From contig RXJA01000392.1 in assembly GCA_003963455.1 (NCBI GenBank), positions 1-44,227 of the forward strand: 44,227 nt of DNA, read 5' to 3'. Position 1 is the stretch's first letter. Each line of letters starts with the position of its first letter. Below are positions 1 to 7,901 of this stretch, one piece after another. The position numbers and the translations under genes were made by a program. Origin of the DNA: Hyphomicrobiales bacterium (lineage in GTDB: Bacteria > Pseudomonadota > Alphaproteobacteria > Rhizobiales > Rhizobiaceae). The notes under the pieces are model-generated. The model was not told where the DNA came from, made no database searches, and saw only the letters and a program-made list of their open reading frames with translations.

Positions 1-24
1 ATCGCGCAGTCTCCGAGGGGGAGC

Positions 25-852
25 ATGAGTACGGCAAGCGCAAGAACGCCGAAGCTCGGCGTGCAGGCAGCGACCAAGGTTTATCAAACGGCCTCCGGCG
101 ATCTTCTTGCGCTGGACCGCTGCAGCCTGGATGTCCAGCCCAACGAGATCGTTTCGATCGTCGGGCCCTCCGGTTGCGGCAAGACCACGCTGTTGTGGTC
201 GATGTCGGGCCTGCATCACCTCACCGCCGGCTCCATCCTGCTCGACGGCAAGGCGATCACCGGCCCGCGCCCCGAGATCGGCATCGTCTTCCAGGAAGCG
301 AACCTCTTGCCCTGGCGCAACCTCGACGCCAACATCAACTTCCCCTTCGAGATCAAGGGCGAGAAGCCCGACCGCGCCTGGATCGCCCACCTGCTCAACC
401 GCGTCGGGCTGGATGGCTTCGGCGGCAAATTCCCGCGCGAGCTTTCCGGCGGCATGCAGCAGCGCGCGGCGATCGTGCGCGCGCTGGCGCTGAAACCTTC
501 GGTCCTTTTGATGGACGAGCCATTCGGCGCCCTCGACAGCTTCACCCGCGAGGAGATGAACCGCCTCGTCGAGGAAATCTGGCTCGACACCAAGACCACC
601 ATCGTCTTCATCACCCATAGCATCGAGGAAGCGATCTTCCTCTCCGACCGCGTGGTGGTGCTGACCACGCGGCCCGGCCGCGTCGCCAAGATCTACGATG
701 TGCCCTTTGCGCGACCGCGTTCGCTGGAGATCATGGCGACGAAAGAGGTCTTCGACCTCACCAACAAGATCAAGATGGACATTGTCGGCGAACGCGTCCG
801 GCCAATCGCACCGGAGCGACCGTCTGCCGAAATCGTGAGGATCAGGCCGTGA
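25..852 (+). CDS. ABC transporter ATP-binding protein (nitrate/sulfonate/taurine type)
   Basis: This 275-aa protein is the ATPase of an importer; it powers uptake from the inner face of the cytoplasmic membrane. The Walker A motif GPSGCGKTT lies near residue 48, the Q-loop is in VFQEANLLPW, the signature is LSGGMQQR, and Walker B is LLMDEPFGALD followed by the H-loop residue in FITHS. This set is typical of the SsuB/TauB/NrtD subfamily. A purine-rich GAGGGGGAG lies just before the ATG. The gene ends in an overlap with the permease start (GTGA), so the two are translationally coupled. The transported compound cannot be read from the ATPase; the downstream dehydrogenase and amidase suggest a small organic nitrogen or sulfur compound. 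Family assignment is secure, substrate is not. Confidence 0.95.
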   Translation: MSTASARTPKLGVQAATKVYQTASGDLLALDRCSLDVQPNEIVSIVGPSGCGKTTLLWSMSGLHHLTAGSILLDGKAITGPRPEIGIVFQEANLLPWRNLDANINFPFEIKGEKPDRAWIAHLLNRVGLDGFGGKFPRELSGGMQQRAAIVRALALKPSVLLMDEPFGALDSFTREEMNRLVEEIWLDTKTTIVFITHSIEEAIFLSDRVVVLTTRPGRVAKIYDVPFARPRSLEIMATKEVFDLTNKIKMDIVGERVRPIAPERPSAEIVRIRP

Positions 853-1697
853 GCGGTGACGACGCCATACCGGAATTCTCCAAGGCCAAGGCGGGCGATG
901 GCCAAGAAGTCAGCCTCACCAACCTTTCCGCCTTCGCCGGCGGACCCGGCATCAAGTCCGGCGCCGAAGTGGCTGCGATCCTCGCCGTCGCCGTGGTGAT
1001 CATCGGCGGCATCGAGCTGGCGCTGCGCATCTTCCACGTGCCGCAATACATCATGCCGCCGCCGAGCTCGATCGCCTATGCTTTGTTCGACGAGTTCCCG
1101 CTGATCGCGCCGCATCTCGGCTATACGCTGGTCGAACTCGTTTCCGGCTTCGCCATCGGCGCGGTCGTCGGCCTGGTGATGGCGGCGGTGATCACCCAGT
1201 TTCCTTTCGCCGAAAAGATCGTGGCCCCCTACATCCTCATCCTCGTCACCACGCCGATGCTGGCGCTGGTGCCGTTGCTCATCCTGCGCTTCGGCTTCGG
1301 CTACACGCCGCGCATCATCGCGGTGGCGCTTGCCGCCGGCCCGATGGTGATGATCAACGCCGCGACCGGCTTCCGCCGCGTCGACAGCGCCAAGATCGCT
1401 TTAGCCCGCTCCTATGGCGCCAGCACACTGCAGATCTTCTGGAAGATCCGCGCGCCGATGGCGCTGCCGATGATCCTGGTCGGGCTGATGATCGGCGCGA
1501 TCTTCGGCCTGCTCACCGCCGTCGGCGCCGAGATGGTCGGCGGCGGCTTCGGTCTCGGCAACCGGCTCACCTCCTATTCGTCGATGATCCAGATGCCGCA
1601 ATTCTTCGCGGTGGTGCTGATCCTGTCGACGCTCGGCATCCTGATCTACGTGCTGTTCTTCCTGATCGGCAAGAAATGGGCGAGCTGGGAGACCTGA
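849..1697 (+). CDS. ABC transporter permease (SsuC/TauC-like)
   Basis: A 282-aa membrane protein that forms the channel of the importer. It starts with GTG inside the stop codon of the ATPase gene. After a polar N-terminus of about 40 residues there are roughly six hydrophobic segments. The cytoplasmic EAA-type loop that docks on the ATPase is visible as ARSYGASTLQIFWKIRAP near residue 185-200. Length and topology fit the BPD_transp_1 permeases of nitrate/sulfonate/taurine systems. Its partners are the ATPase upstream and the binding protein downstream. No regulatory feature is visible inside the gene. Confidence 0.94.
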   Translation: MSGDDAIPEFSKAKAGDGQEVSLTNLSAFAGGPGIKSGAEVAAILAVAVVIIGGIELALRIFHVPQYIMPPPSSIAYALFDEFPLIAPHLGYTLVELVSGFAIGAVVGLVMAAVITQFPFAEKIVAPYILILVTTPMLALVPLLILRFGFGYTPRIIAVALAAGPMVMINAATGFRRVDSAKIALARSYGASTLQIFWKIRAPMALPMILVGLMIGAIFGLLTAVGAEMVGGGFGLGNRLTSYSSMIQMPQFFAVVLILSTLGILIYVLFFLIGKKWASWET

Positions 1698-1781
1698 CCG
1701 GCGGGCGAAATCATGCCCGGGAGGCGGGCGAAAAGGCAAGGCAAGCGATCAATAAAGGGCAATCAACAAAAGGGGAGTGCC

Positions 1782-2954
1782 ATGACAAACGAAAATCCGA
1801 TCCATTCCAGTGTCCCGGCCGGCATCAGCCGCCGCTATTTCCTGCAGGTGACGGCGGCCGGCGTCGTGACCGCCACCGCGCTTGGCGCATCCGGCCTGAA
1901 AGCAAGGGCGGCGGCCTATGAGAAATTCACCTGGATCTCGCCGCGCGGCACGCTGGAGGTGCTGGACGACTATCCCTACTGGTCGGCCAAGAAGGCCGGC
2001 TATTTCGGCGACCTTGCCACCGACATGCAGCCGGGCCCGTCGGACGGCACCGCGACGGTGAAGTTCGTCGATGTCGGCCAGGCCGACATGGGCTTCCCCT
2101 CCCCCGGCGTCTTCTCCTTCGCCATCCAGAACGGCATGAAGCTGAAGTCGGTGTTCCACATGGGCGCGCGCGACACCTTCAGCATCGCCTTCCGCAAGGG
2201 CCAGGGCACCAACAACCTGAAGGACCTCGAGGGCAAGACCATCCTGCTCGGCTCCGCCGCCTGGCAGGCGATCGTCGATCCCCTGCTTGCGGCCCAGGGC
2301 GTCGACATCAAGAAGGTGAAATATGTCGAGGCCGGCTGGCCGACCTGGGGCACGGCGCTTGCCGGCGGCCAGGGCGATGCGGCGCTTTCCTGGGAGGGGC
2401 TGCGCGCCGAATGGATCGCCAAGGGGCTCGACTTCGAATACTGGCTGGGCGTGCAGAATTCCAAGCTGCCGGCCAATACCTTCGTCGTGCGCGCCGCCGA
2501 CCTCGAGGATGCCGACAAGAAGGCCTTCCTGGAGAAATACCTGCGCGGCTGGGCGATGGGCCTCGAATTCGGCTACCAGAACCCGCGCGCCGCCGTCGAG
2601 GCCGTGTTCGAGCAGTTCCCGACGCTGGCCAAGAACCTCGGCCCCGAACTCGGCACGACTTCGATCCTGCAGCAGATCAACGTCTTCCGCGGCGATATGG
2701 ACAAGCGCGGCGGCTGGGGCTCGCACGACATGGCGAGCTGGCAGGGCTTCTTCGACGAGATCCTGAAGATCGGCCAGATCAGCGCGCCGGTGAAGGCCGA
2801 GGACGTCTGCACCAACGACCTGATCCCGGCCGCCAACGACTTCGACAAGGCCAAGGTCAAGGCCGATGCCGACGGCGTCAAATTGTCGGAGGGCTTCGCC
2901 GCGCTCGACGTCGAGAAGATCAAGGCGCACCTGTTCGACTCGGCCGTCAAATAA
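1782..2954 (+). CDS. ABC transporter substrate-binding protein, Tat-exported
   Basis: A 390-aa periplasmic binding protein of the SsuA/NMT1-like family. The N-terminus carries a twin-arginine signal (SRRYFLQVTAAG) and a hydrophobic stretch ending at KARAAA, which implies export in folded form by Tat. The mature part shows the usual features of this family: GQADMGF, and LKDLEGKTILLG near the hinge. I place the start at 1782, not at an in-frame ATG at 1713, because AGGGGAG lies 4-10 bases upstream and the Tat signal then has normal length. It follows the permease by 84 bases. The ligand is unknown. A strong GC stem-loop follows the gene at 2970-2995. Confidence 0.93.
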   Translation: MTNENPIHSSVPAGISRRYFLQVTAAGVVTATALGASGLKARAAAYEKFTWISPRGTLEVLDDYPYWSAKKAGYFGDLATDMQPGPSDGTATVKFVDVGQADMGFPSPGVFSFAIQNGMKLKSVFHMGARDTFSIAFRKGQGTNNLKDLEGKTILLGSAAWQAIVDPLLAAQGVDIKKVKYVEAGWPTWGTALAGGQGDAALSWEGLRAEWIAKGLDFEYWLGVQNSKLPANTFVVRAADLEDADKKAFLEKYLRGWAMGLEFGYQNPRAAVEAVFEQFPTLAKNLGPELGTTSILQQINVFRGDMDKRGGWGSHDMASWQGFFDEILKIGQISAPVKAEDVCTNDLIPAANDFDKAKVKADADGVKLSEGFAALDVEKIKAHLFDSAVK

Positions 2955-2969
2955 GGCTGCCGCATTGAC

Positions 2970-2995
2970 CGCGGGCGGCGCTGGCGCCGCCCGCG
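2970..2995 (+). other. GC-rich stem-loop after the binding-protein gene
   Basis: An 11-bp perfect stem with a 4-base loop (CTGG) lies 15 bases after the stop of the binding-protein gene and 31 bases before the dehydrogenase start. There is no T-run after it, so it is not a standard intrinsic terminator. In importer operons such hairpins often protect the abundant binding-protein mRNA; that role is inferred here. Confidence 0.5.
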
Positions 2996-3026
2996 CTATC
3001 GTTCAAGAAGCATTGGGGAGGCTGAG

Positions 3027-4118
3027 ATGGCCGACAAGGTAAGGATACTGGTGGTTGGTCTGGGCAATATGGGCGCTTCGCATGCCAGCGCCTATCACCG
3101 CTCCGACGGCTTCGAGATCGTCGGCATCATGAGCCGCAACATCAAGAGCAACAAGAAGATCCCGAAAGAACTTGCCGGCTACCCGCTCTATGAGGATTTC
3201 GACCTGGCGCTGAAGGAGACCAAACCGGACGCGGTCTCGATCAACAGCTGGCCGAACACGCATGCGGAATACGCGCTGAAGGCAATCGCCGCCAACTGCC
3301 ATGTCTTCATGGAAAAGCCGCTCGCCACCAATATCGAGGACGCCGAGAAGGTGGTGGCCGCGGCGCGCGCGAGGAGCCGCAAGCTGGTGCTGGGCTATAT
3401 TCTGCGCGTCCATCCGTCCTGGATCAAATTCATCGAGGTCGGCAAGACGCTCGGCAAGCCGCTGGTGATGCGCCTCAACCTCAACCAGCAAAGCAGCGGC
3501 ACCGCCTGGCACTGGCACAAGAACCTGATCGACTCGCTGATCCCGATCGTCGATTGCGGCGTGCACTATGTCGACGTCATGTGTCAGCTGACCGGCGCCA
3601 AGCCGGTGCGCGTGCATGGCATCGGCGCCAAGCTGTGGGCCGAGGCCGACAAGCAGAATTACGGCCACCTGCATGTCACCTTCGATGACGGCTCGGTCGG
3701 CTGGTACGAGGCGGGCTGGGGCCCGATGATGAGCGAGACGGCCTATTTCGTGAAGGACGTGGTCGGCCCGAAAGGCGCCGTCTCGATCGTCGCCGGCCAG
3801 TCGGGCAGCAGCGCCAAGGATGCCGAGGAAGTTTCGGATTCCGCCGACATCGACCGCCACACCAAGACCGACGCGCTGAAGATCCATTACGCAGAGGTCG
3901 ACGGCGACAAGAACTTCTCCAAGCCCGACGAGATCGTCAGCATGGAGGACGAGCCCGGCCACCAGGAGCTTTGCGACCGCGAGCAGGCCTTCTTCCTGCG
4001 CGCCATCCGCGAGGACCTCGATTTGACCGAGCAAATAGATGCGGCGGTCAACAGCCTGCGCATCGTGCTGGCGGCCGAGCAGAGCATAGCGGAAAAGCGC
4101 ACCGTCGAGCTGGCCTAG
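3027..4118 (+). CDS. Gfo/Idh/MocA family NAD(P)-dependent oxidoreductase
   Basis: A 363-aa cytoplasmic dehydrogenase. The N-terminal Rossmann fold begins VGLGNMGASHASAY, the family motif EKPLA follows near residue 98-102 (MEKPLATNIEDAE), and the C-terminal dimerisation/substrate domain holds the DCGVHYVDV segment that usually supplies a catalytic Asp/His pair. Family members oxidise or reduce sugars, inositols and related hydroxy compounds. GGGGAGGC lies before the ATG. The gene is in line with the importer and the amidase, which points to a catabolic set, though the substrate cannot be named. Family call secure, reaction open. Confidence 0.92.
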   Translation: MADKVRILVVGLGNMGASHASAYHRSDGFEIVGIMSRNIKSNKKIPKELAGYPLYEDFDLALKETKPDAVSINSWPNTHAEYALKAIAANCHVFMEKPLATNIEDAEKVVAAARARSRKLVLGYILRVHPSWIKFIEVGKTLGKPLVMRLNLNQQSSGTAWHWHKNLIDSLIPIVDCGVHYVDVMCQLTGAKPVRVHGIGAKLWAEADKQNYGHLHVTFDDGSVGWYEAGWGPMMSETAYFVKDVVGPKGAVSIVAGQSGSSAKDAEEVSDSADIDRHTKTDALKIHYAEVDGDKNFSKPDEIVSMEDEPGHQELCDREQAFFLRAIREDLDLTEQIDAAVNSLRIVLAAEQSIAEKRTVELA

Positions 4119-4126
4119 GCCTTGCG

Positions 4127-4156
4127 GCTGCCGGCGCTGGAGGAGGCGCCGGCAGC
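4127..4156 (+). other. GC-rich stem-loop between dehydrogenase and amidase genes
   Basis: GCTGCCGGCGC (4127-4137) pairs perfectly with GCGCCGGCAGC (4146-4156) across an 8-base loop. It starts 9 bases after the dehydrogenase stop. No T-run follows. It resembles the hairpin at 2970-2995 and may act in mRNA stability or partial termination; this is inferred. Confidence 0.5.
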
Positions 4157-4228
4157 ACATCGTATCGCGGACAAACTCGCGGCGGGCGCGCATTGGCGCC
4201 GGCTGCTTTGCACGACATGGGAGGAGAA

Positions 4229-5665
4229 ATGGCCGCCGTCACCGACAGTCTGTTGAAGACCTATACCCAGTCCGACGCGCTGGCGCTGGCCGGACTGGTG
4301 AAGCGCGGCGAGGTTTCACCGGCGGAACTCGTCGAAGCGGCGATCACCATGATCGAACGCCTCAACCCACAGCTCAATGCCGTCATCCATCGCCTCTACG
4401 ACATGGCACGCGCCCAGGCGGCCACGGTGGACAAGACAGCGCCCTTCGCCGGCGTGCCCTATCTGCTCAAGGAGCTCGCCTCGTCCTGGAAAGGCGCGCC
4501 TCTCACCAACTCCTGCCTCTACCTGAAGGATTTCGTCGCCGATTCCGACAGCGAGGTCGTGCGCCGCATCAAGGCCGCCGGCCTTGTGCTCGTCGGCAAA
4601 TCCAACGCGCCCGAGAACGGCTGGTCTATCACCACCGAGCCGAAGCTCTACGGCTCTACGAAGAACCCGTGGAAGGAAGGCATCACGCCCGGCGGATCGA
4701 GTGGCGGCGCCGCCGCCGCGATTGCATCGGGCATGGTGCCGATCGCCGAAGCCAGCGACGGCGCCGGCTCGATCCGCGTGCCGGCTTCCTGCTGCGGCAT
4801 CATCGGCCTGAAACCGTCGCGCGGCCGGGTCAGCCTCGCGCCCTTTGGCGACTATTGGTATGGCGGCGCCTATTTCCTCTGCTGCTCGCGCACGGTGCGC
4901 GACACCGCCGCCTATCTCGACGCCGTGGCCGGCGCCCTGCCCGGCGACGCCTACACGCCGCCGGTGCCCGCGGACAGCTGGCTCGGCCTTTCCGCGCGGA
5001 CGCCGAAGAAGCTGCGCATCGGCTTTACAGTCACGCCGCCCAACGGCGCCGCGATAGATCCTGAAGTCAAGGCCACGGTGCTTGCGACGGTGACCGCGCT
5101 GCAACGCCTCGGCCACGATGTCGAGGAGCATGACATGCCGCTCGACGCCGATGCCGCGTGGAAGACCTACACCGACATGACCAATGTGCAGACGGCCGCC
5201 ACCTTCGGCTTCCTCGAAACGCTGGTCGGCCGCCCCGTGACGCCTGACGATGTCGAGCCGGTCACCTGGGCGATCATCCAGCGCGGCCGCGCGACCGGCG
5301 GCATCAAGCATGTTTCCGATGTCGAGCAGTTGAGGCTCATCGGCCGCGACATCGTCGGCGACCTCAACCCCTACGACATCTTCATCACCCCGACACTGAC
5401 GCAACTGCCGCGCCCCTTCGGCTACTACGACATGTCGCAGACCGACCTCGACCGCTACAACGCCAAATGGGGCGACGCGGTCTTCAACTTCCCATTCAAC
5501 ATCTCCGGCCAGCCGGCGATCTCGCTGCCGCTCGGCCAGTCGGCCGGCGGCGTACCGATCGGCGTGCAGCTCGTCGGTCGCTACGGCGACGAGGCGACGG
5601 TGCTCGCGCTTTCCGCGCAGTTGGAAGGCGAGATGCCCTGGAAGGACCGGCGGCCGGCGCTGTAG
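4229..5665 (+). CDS. Amidase signature family hydrolase
   Basis: A 478-aa enzyme that cleaves amide bonds. The amidase signature is complete: Lys81 (in LLKEL), cis-Ser157 in GGSSGG and the nucleophile Ser181 in DGAGSIRVP, with the normal 24-residue spacing between the two serines. The start at 4229 follows GGGAGGAG; longer in-frame starts run into the previous gene region and have no site. It is last in the importer/dehydrogenase run, so its substrate may be the imported compound or a product of the dehydrogenase. I cannot tell which amide is used. A weak hairpin follows the gene. Confidence 0.93.
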   Translation: MAAVTDSLLKTYTQSDALALAGLVKRGEVSPAELVEAAITMIERLNPQLNAVIHRLYDMARAQAATVDKTAPFAGVPYLLKELASSWKGAPLTNSCLYLKDFVADSDSEVVRRIKAAGLVLVGKSNAPENGWSITTEPKLYGSTKNPWKEGITPGGSSGGAAAAIASGMVPIAEASDGAGSIRVPASCCGIIGLKPSRGRVSLAPFGDYWYGGAYFLCCSRTVRDTAAYLDAVAGALPGDAYTPPVPADSWLGLSARTPKKLRIGFTVTPPNGAAIDPEVKATVLATVTALQRLGHDVEEHDMPLDADAAWKTYTDMTNVQTAATFGFLETLVGRPVTPDDVEPVTWAIIQRGRATGGIKHVSDVEQLRLIGRDIVGDLNPYDIFITPTLTQLPRPFGYYDMSQTDLDRYNAKWGDAVFNFPFNISGQPAISLPLGQSAGGVPIGVQLVGRYGDEATVLALSAQLEGEMPWKDRRPAL

Positions 5666-5707
5666 CTTTGCATCAGCGGAGCGAATACGCCTGCCCTCCG
5701 AGCGGCA

Positions 5708-5735
5708 TGCCGGCCTCTATGTTTGCGGGCCGGCA
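5708..5735 (+). terminator. Possible terminator hairpin of the importer operon
   Basis: An 8-bp stem (TGCCGGCC with GGCCGGCA) and a 12-base loop lie 42 bases after the amidase stop. No clear T-run follows, so only weak support for Rho-independent termination. Confidence 0.3.
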
Positions 5736-5837
5736 ACTATACGACTTTCCTATTTCTTTCCGTTTTTGCCCGTCTCGAATTCAAATGTGGCGGCTTTTAA
5801 CTTTCGGCGGAGATGACCGAGAGGAAGGAAGTCTGCG

Positions 5838-6047
5838 ATGTACCGCACCACGGGACTCTACGTACCCACCCATCGTCCGCTGCCGCTGTCGCAAATCGAA
5901 CACGTTAGAAGCATGGCGGACAGGAACAGCGTGACGGCCAAAAGCCATCCGCTGGTCAGCCAAACGGAACCGATGGTGTTCGTAAGGATGTTCCTGGTTG
6001 CCGGCGTGATTATTGCCGCCGTAGCCGTCGCAGCCTCGCTCTCCTGA
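5838..6047 (+). CDS. Small single-pass membrane protein, unknown
   Basis: A 69-aa product that I do not recognise. A polar, Arg/His-containing N-terminal half is followed by one hydrophobic segment at about residues 48-67 (MFLVAGVIIAAVAVAASL), so a small membrane protein is likely. The site GAGGAAGGAA ends 7 bases before the ATG, which is strong support for translation. It stands alone between the amidase and the next small gene, with a 50-base gap to the latter. No known motif is visible. Confidence 0.55.
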   Translation: MYRTTGLYVPTHRPLPLSQIEHVRSMADRNSVTAKSHPLVSQTEPMVFVRMFLVAGVIIAAVAVAASLS

Positions 6048-6097
6048 TCCCTCGATGACCTGAACCCGGCGATCCAACGATCGCTATGGAGATCAAC

Positions 6098-6313
6098 ATG
6101 CCCAGTTCCCCTTATCCTCCCGCCGAAATCGCGCTTCCCCGTTTCGTGGTGGGTCGCGACGGCGAGGGCCATTGGATCGCCCGCGACGAGGATGGCCATT
6201 CCGGCGGCGTCTTCGCCGACAAGGCTTCCGCCATCCACTTTGCCTGCATGGAGAGTGGCCATCGCAACGGCGCCGTGCGTATCGCGACCACTCGTCTGTC
6301 GCTCTTCAGTTGA
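6098..6313 (+). CDS. Small conserved-looking hypothetical protein
   Basis: A 71-aa soluble protein, not recognised. The middle reads like a short beta-rich domain (FVVGRDGEGHWIARDEDG) that is followed by a helix (ADKASAIHFACME). GGAG lies 6 bases before the ATG at 6098; an earlier in-frame ATG at 6086 has no site. It is followed by another small gene in the same direction and then the dapA-like gene, and may be co-transcribed with them. No function can be proposed. Confidence 0.6.
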   Translation: MPSSPYPPAEIALPRFVVGRDGEGHWIARDEDGHSGGVFADKASAIHFACMESGHRNGAVRIATTRLSLFS

Positions 6314-6360
6314 TCTTTCCCGATCTGTTCTGCGCGGTTGATCCGCAAGCGGTTTCGGCC

Positions 6361-6789
6361 ATGGGTGAAGATTCCGACCTGTCCGTCCTTATCGAGCGCA
6401 TTGGCTGCCTCGGCAGATTGCCCGAGCACCTTTTGTGGGAAGCTGCAAAGGCCATGACGCTCGACCGGTCGTCGCCGGCGGGCCGGCGATTTGCCCGCCT
6501 GGCCGAGGCCGGCGCCATGCTTGAGGCCGCTGTCCTGCTTGTCGGCCTGCAGCCATGCCGATCGGTCACAAGCATTGCGATGCGCGGCAGGCGCTGGATT
6601 TGCGTTATCAGCCGCCACCCGCCAACGGGCCGCGGGACAGTCCGGTCATATCAGGCGATCCATGTCGATCCGGCCGCCGCCGCGCTGATGGCGTTGCTGT
6701 CCTCCCATCTGGATAGCCCACGCGCGACCGGCGTCGCAAATGCCGCGGCGCCGGAAATGCAACGAGAGTTTGAACATCATGACATTTGA
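6361..6789 (+). CDS. Hypothetical protein upstream of a dapA-like gene
   Basis: A 142-aa product with no recognised domain. The N-terminal half is helical in character (LIERIGCLGRLPEHLLWEAA), the C-terminal half more mixed, with VISRHPPTGRG. No signal peptide or membrane segment is visible. The start is uncertain: the ATG at 6361 has no clear ribosome site, and a TTG at 6310 overlapping the previous stop is a possible alternative. Its end overlaps the start of the dapA-like gene by 11 bases, which suggests a shared transcript. Confidence 0.55.
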   Translation: MGEDSDLSVLIERIGCLGRLPEHLLWEAAKAMTLDRSSPAGRRFARLAEAGAMLEAAVLLVGLQPCRSVTSIAMRGRRWICVISRHPPTGRGTVRSYQAIHVDPAAAALMALLSSHLDSPRATGVANAAAPEMQREFEHHDI

Positions 6790-7753
6790 CCAGACCAGGG
6801 CGCGCCTCAGCGGCGCCATCACGGCGCTGCCGACCCCCTTCAAGGACGGCGAAGTGGATTTGAAGGGCCTGGAGCGGCTCGTTCGTTGGCAGATCGAGCA
6901 GGGCATAAACGGGCTGGTGCCGTGCGGCACCACGGGCGAGGCGCCGACCCTGTCGTGGGACGAACGCCTCGACATCATCGCGCTGTGCGTGAAGGTCGCC
7001 GGCGGCAGGATTCCAGTCATTGCCGGCACCGGCACCAACAACACCGAGACGACGATCGCCTTTTCCTCGGCCGCCGAGGCTTTCGGCGCGGATGCGGCCC
7101 TTGTCGTCACGCCCTATTACAACAGACCGAGCCAGGAAGGCATCGTCCGGCATTTCGAGGCCGTCGCCCGCAAGGTCAGGATTCCGATCATTGTCTACAA
7201 CGTCCCCGCGCGCACCGGCGTCGATCTGACCCTGGAAACCCTGGAGCGGCTGGCGCAGATTCCGGCCATCGTCGGCATCAAGGACGCCACCGGCGATCTC
7301 GCGCGCCAGTCCTCGCTGCCGGCGGTTCTGCGCCGCCGCTTCATCTGCCTGTCCGGTCACGACTCGACATCGTTCGGCTTCAACACGATGGGCGGACGCG
7401 GAACGATTTCCGTCGTCTCGAACATCGCCCCTCGCCTGTGCGTGGACATGCATGATGCCCTGCGGCGCGACGACATCCACACGGCAAGGGCGATCCATCA
7501 CCGCCTGCGGCCGCTGATCGCCGCGCTTGAGCTGGAAGGCAATCCGGTCTCCGTGAAATATGCCCTGCATATGGCGCTGGGGCTTAGCCCGGATGTCCGG
7601 TTGCCGCTGGTCCCGGCGGAGGTCGAAACGGCAAGGGCGATCCGCGAGGCGTTGGCTGCGCTCGACCACAACGGCGGCGTCATGCCGCTGGCATGTTCGG
7701 CTGAGCAGTTGGGCGGACATGCCATGCATCCGCATGCGAACGGACCACGCTAG
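6779..7753 (+). CDS. dapA: 4-hydroxy-tetrahydrodipicolinate synthase (DapA paralogue)
   Basis: A 324-aa class I aldolase of the DHDPS/NAL family. Key residues of true DHDPS are visible: the CGTTGEAPTL loop, PYYNRPSQEG, YNVPARTG with Tyr and Arg, and the Schiff-base lysine in GIKDATGD. DHDPS condenses pyruvate with aspartate semialdehyde in lysine and cell-wall synthesis. The protein is about 30 residues longer than usual because of a C-terminal tail after ALAALDHNG. Rhizobia often hold several paralogues, so this copy need not be the main lysine enzyme. The start at 6779 gives the normal N-terminus; the stop TAG abuts a mosaic repeat. Confidence 0.82.
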   Translation: MTFDQTRARLSGAITALPTPFKDGEVDLKGLERLVRWQIEQGINGLVPCGTTGEAPTLSWDERLDIIALCVKVAGGRIPVIAGTGTNNTETTIAFSSAAEAFGADAALVVTPYYNRPSQEGIVRHFEAVARKVRIPIIVYNVPARTGVDLTLETLERLAQIPAIVGIKDATGDLARQSSLPAVLRRRFICLSGHDSTSFGFNTMGGRGTISVVSNIAPRLCVDMHDALRRDDIHTARAIHHRLRPLIAALELEGNPVSVKYALHMALGLSPDVRLPLVPAEVETARAIREALAALDHNGGVMPLACSAEQLGGHAMHPHANGPR

Positions 7754-7866
7754 CGGATGATTTCAGGTCGAATCGACTTGAAATCTGAATCCCGCTCCAA
7801 ATCAAATAGATAAATAGATAGAGCATGATGGCATCCGAAAACCACGCCTTTCGGCATTATGCTCTA
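7751..7866. repeat. Intergenic mosaic palindromes (two modules)
   Basis: Two palindromes lie in tandem. Module one: GATTTCAGGTCGA (7759-7771) pairs with TCGACTTGAAATC (7773-7785) with one mismatch. Module two: AGAGCAT (7820-7826) with ATGCTCT (7859-7865), with an inner CCGAAA/TTTCGG pair. A short TAGATA-like run separates them. The first bases give the stop codon of the dapA-like gene. This is the type of short mosaic element described in rhizobia. Confidence 0.65.
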
Positions 7867-7901
7867 GATAGCGCCCGTGCAGATCGCCGACATCCCTATG
7901 A

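Noticed and set aside
2970..2995. Intrinsic terminator after the binding protein
   Set aside because: Stem is strong but there is no T-run and the next gene is 31 bases on; listed as a stem-loop only.
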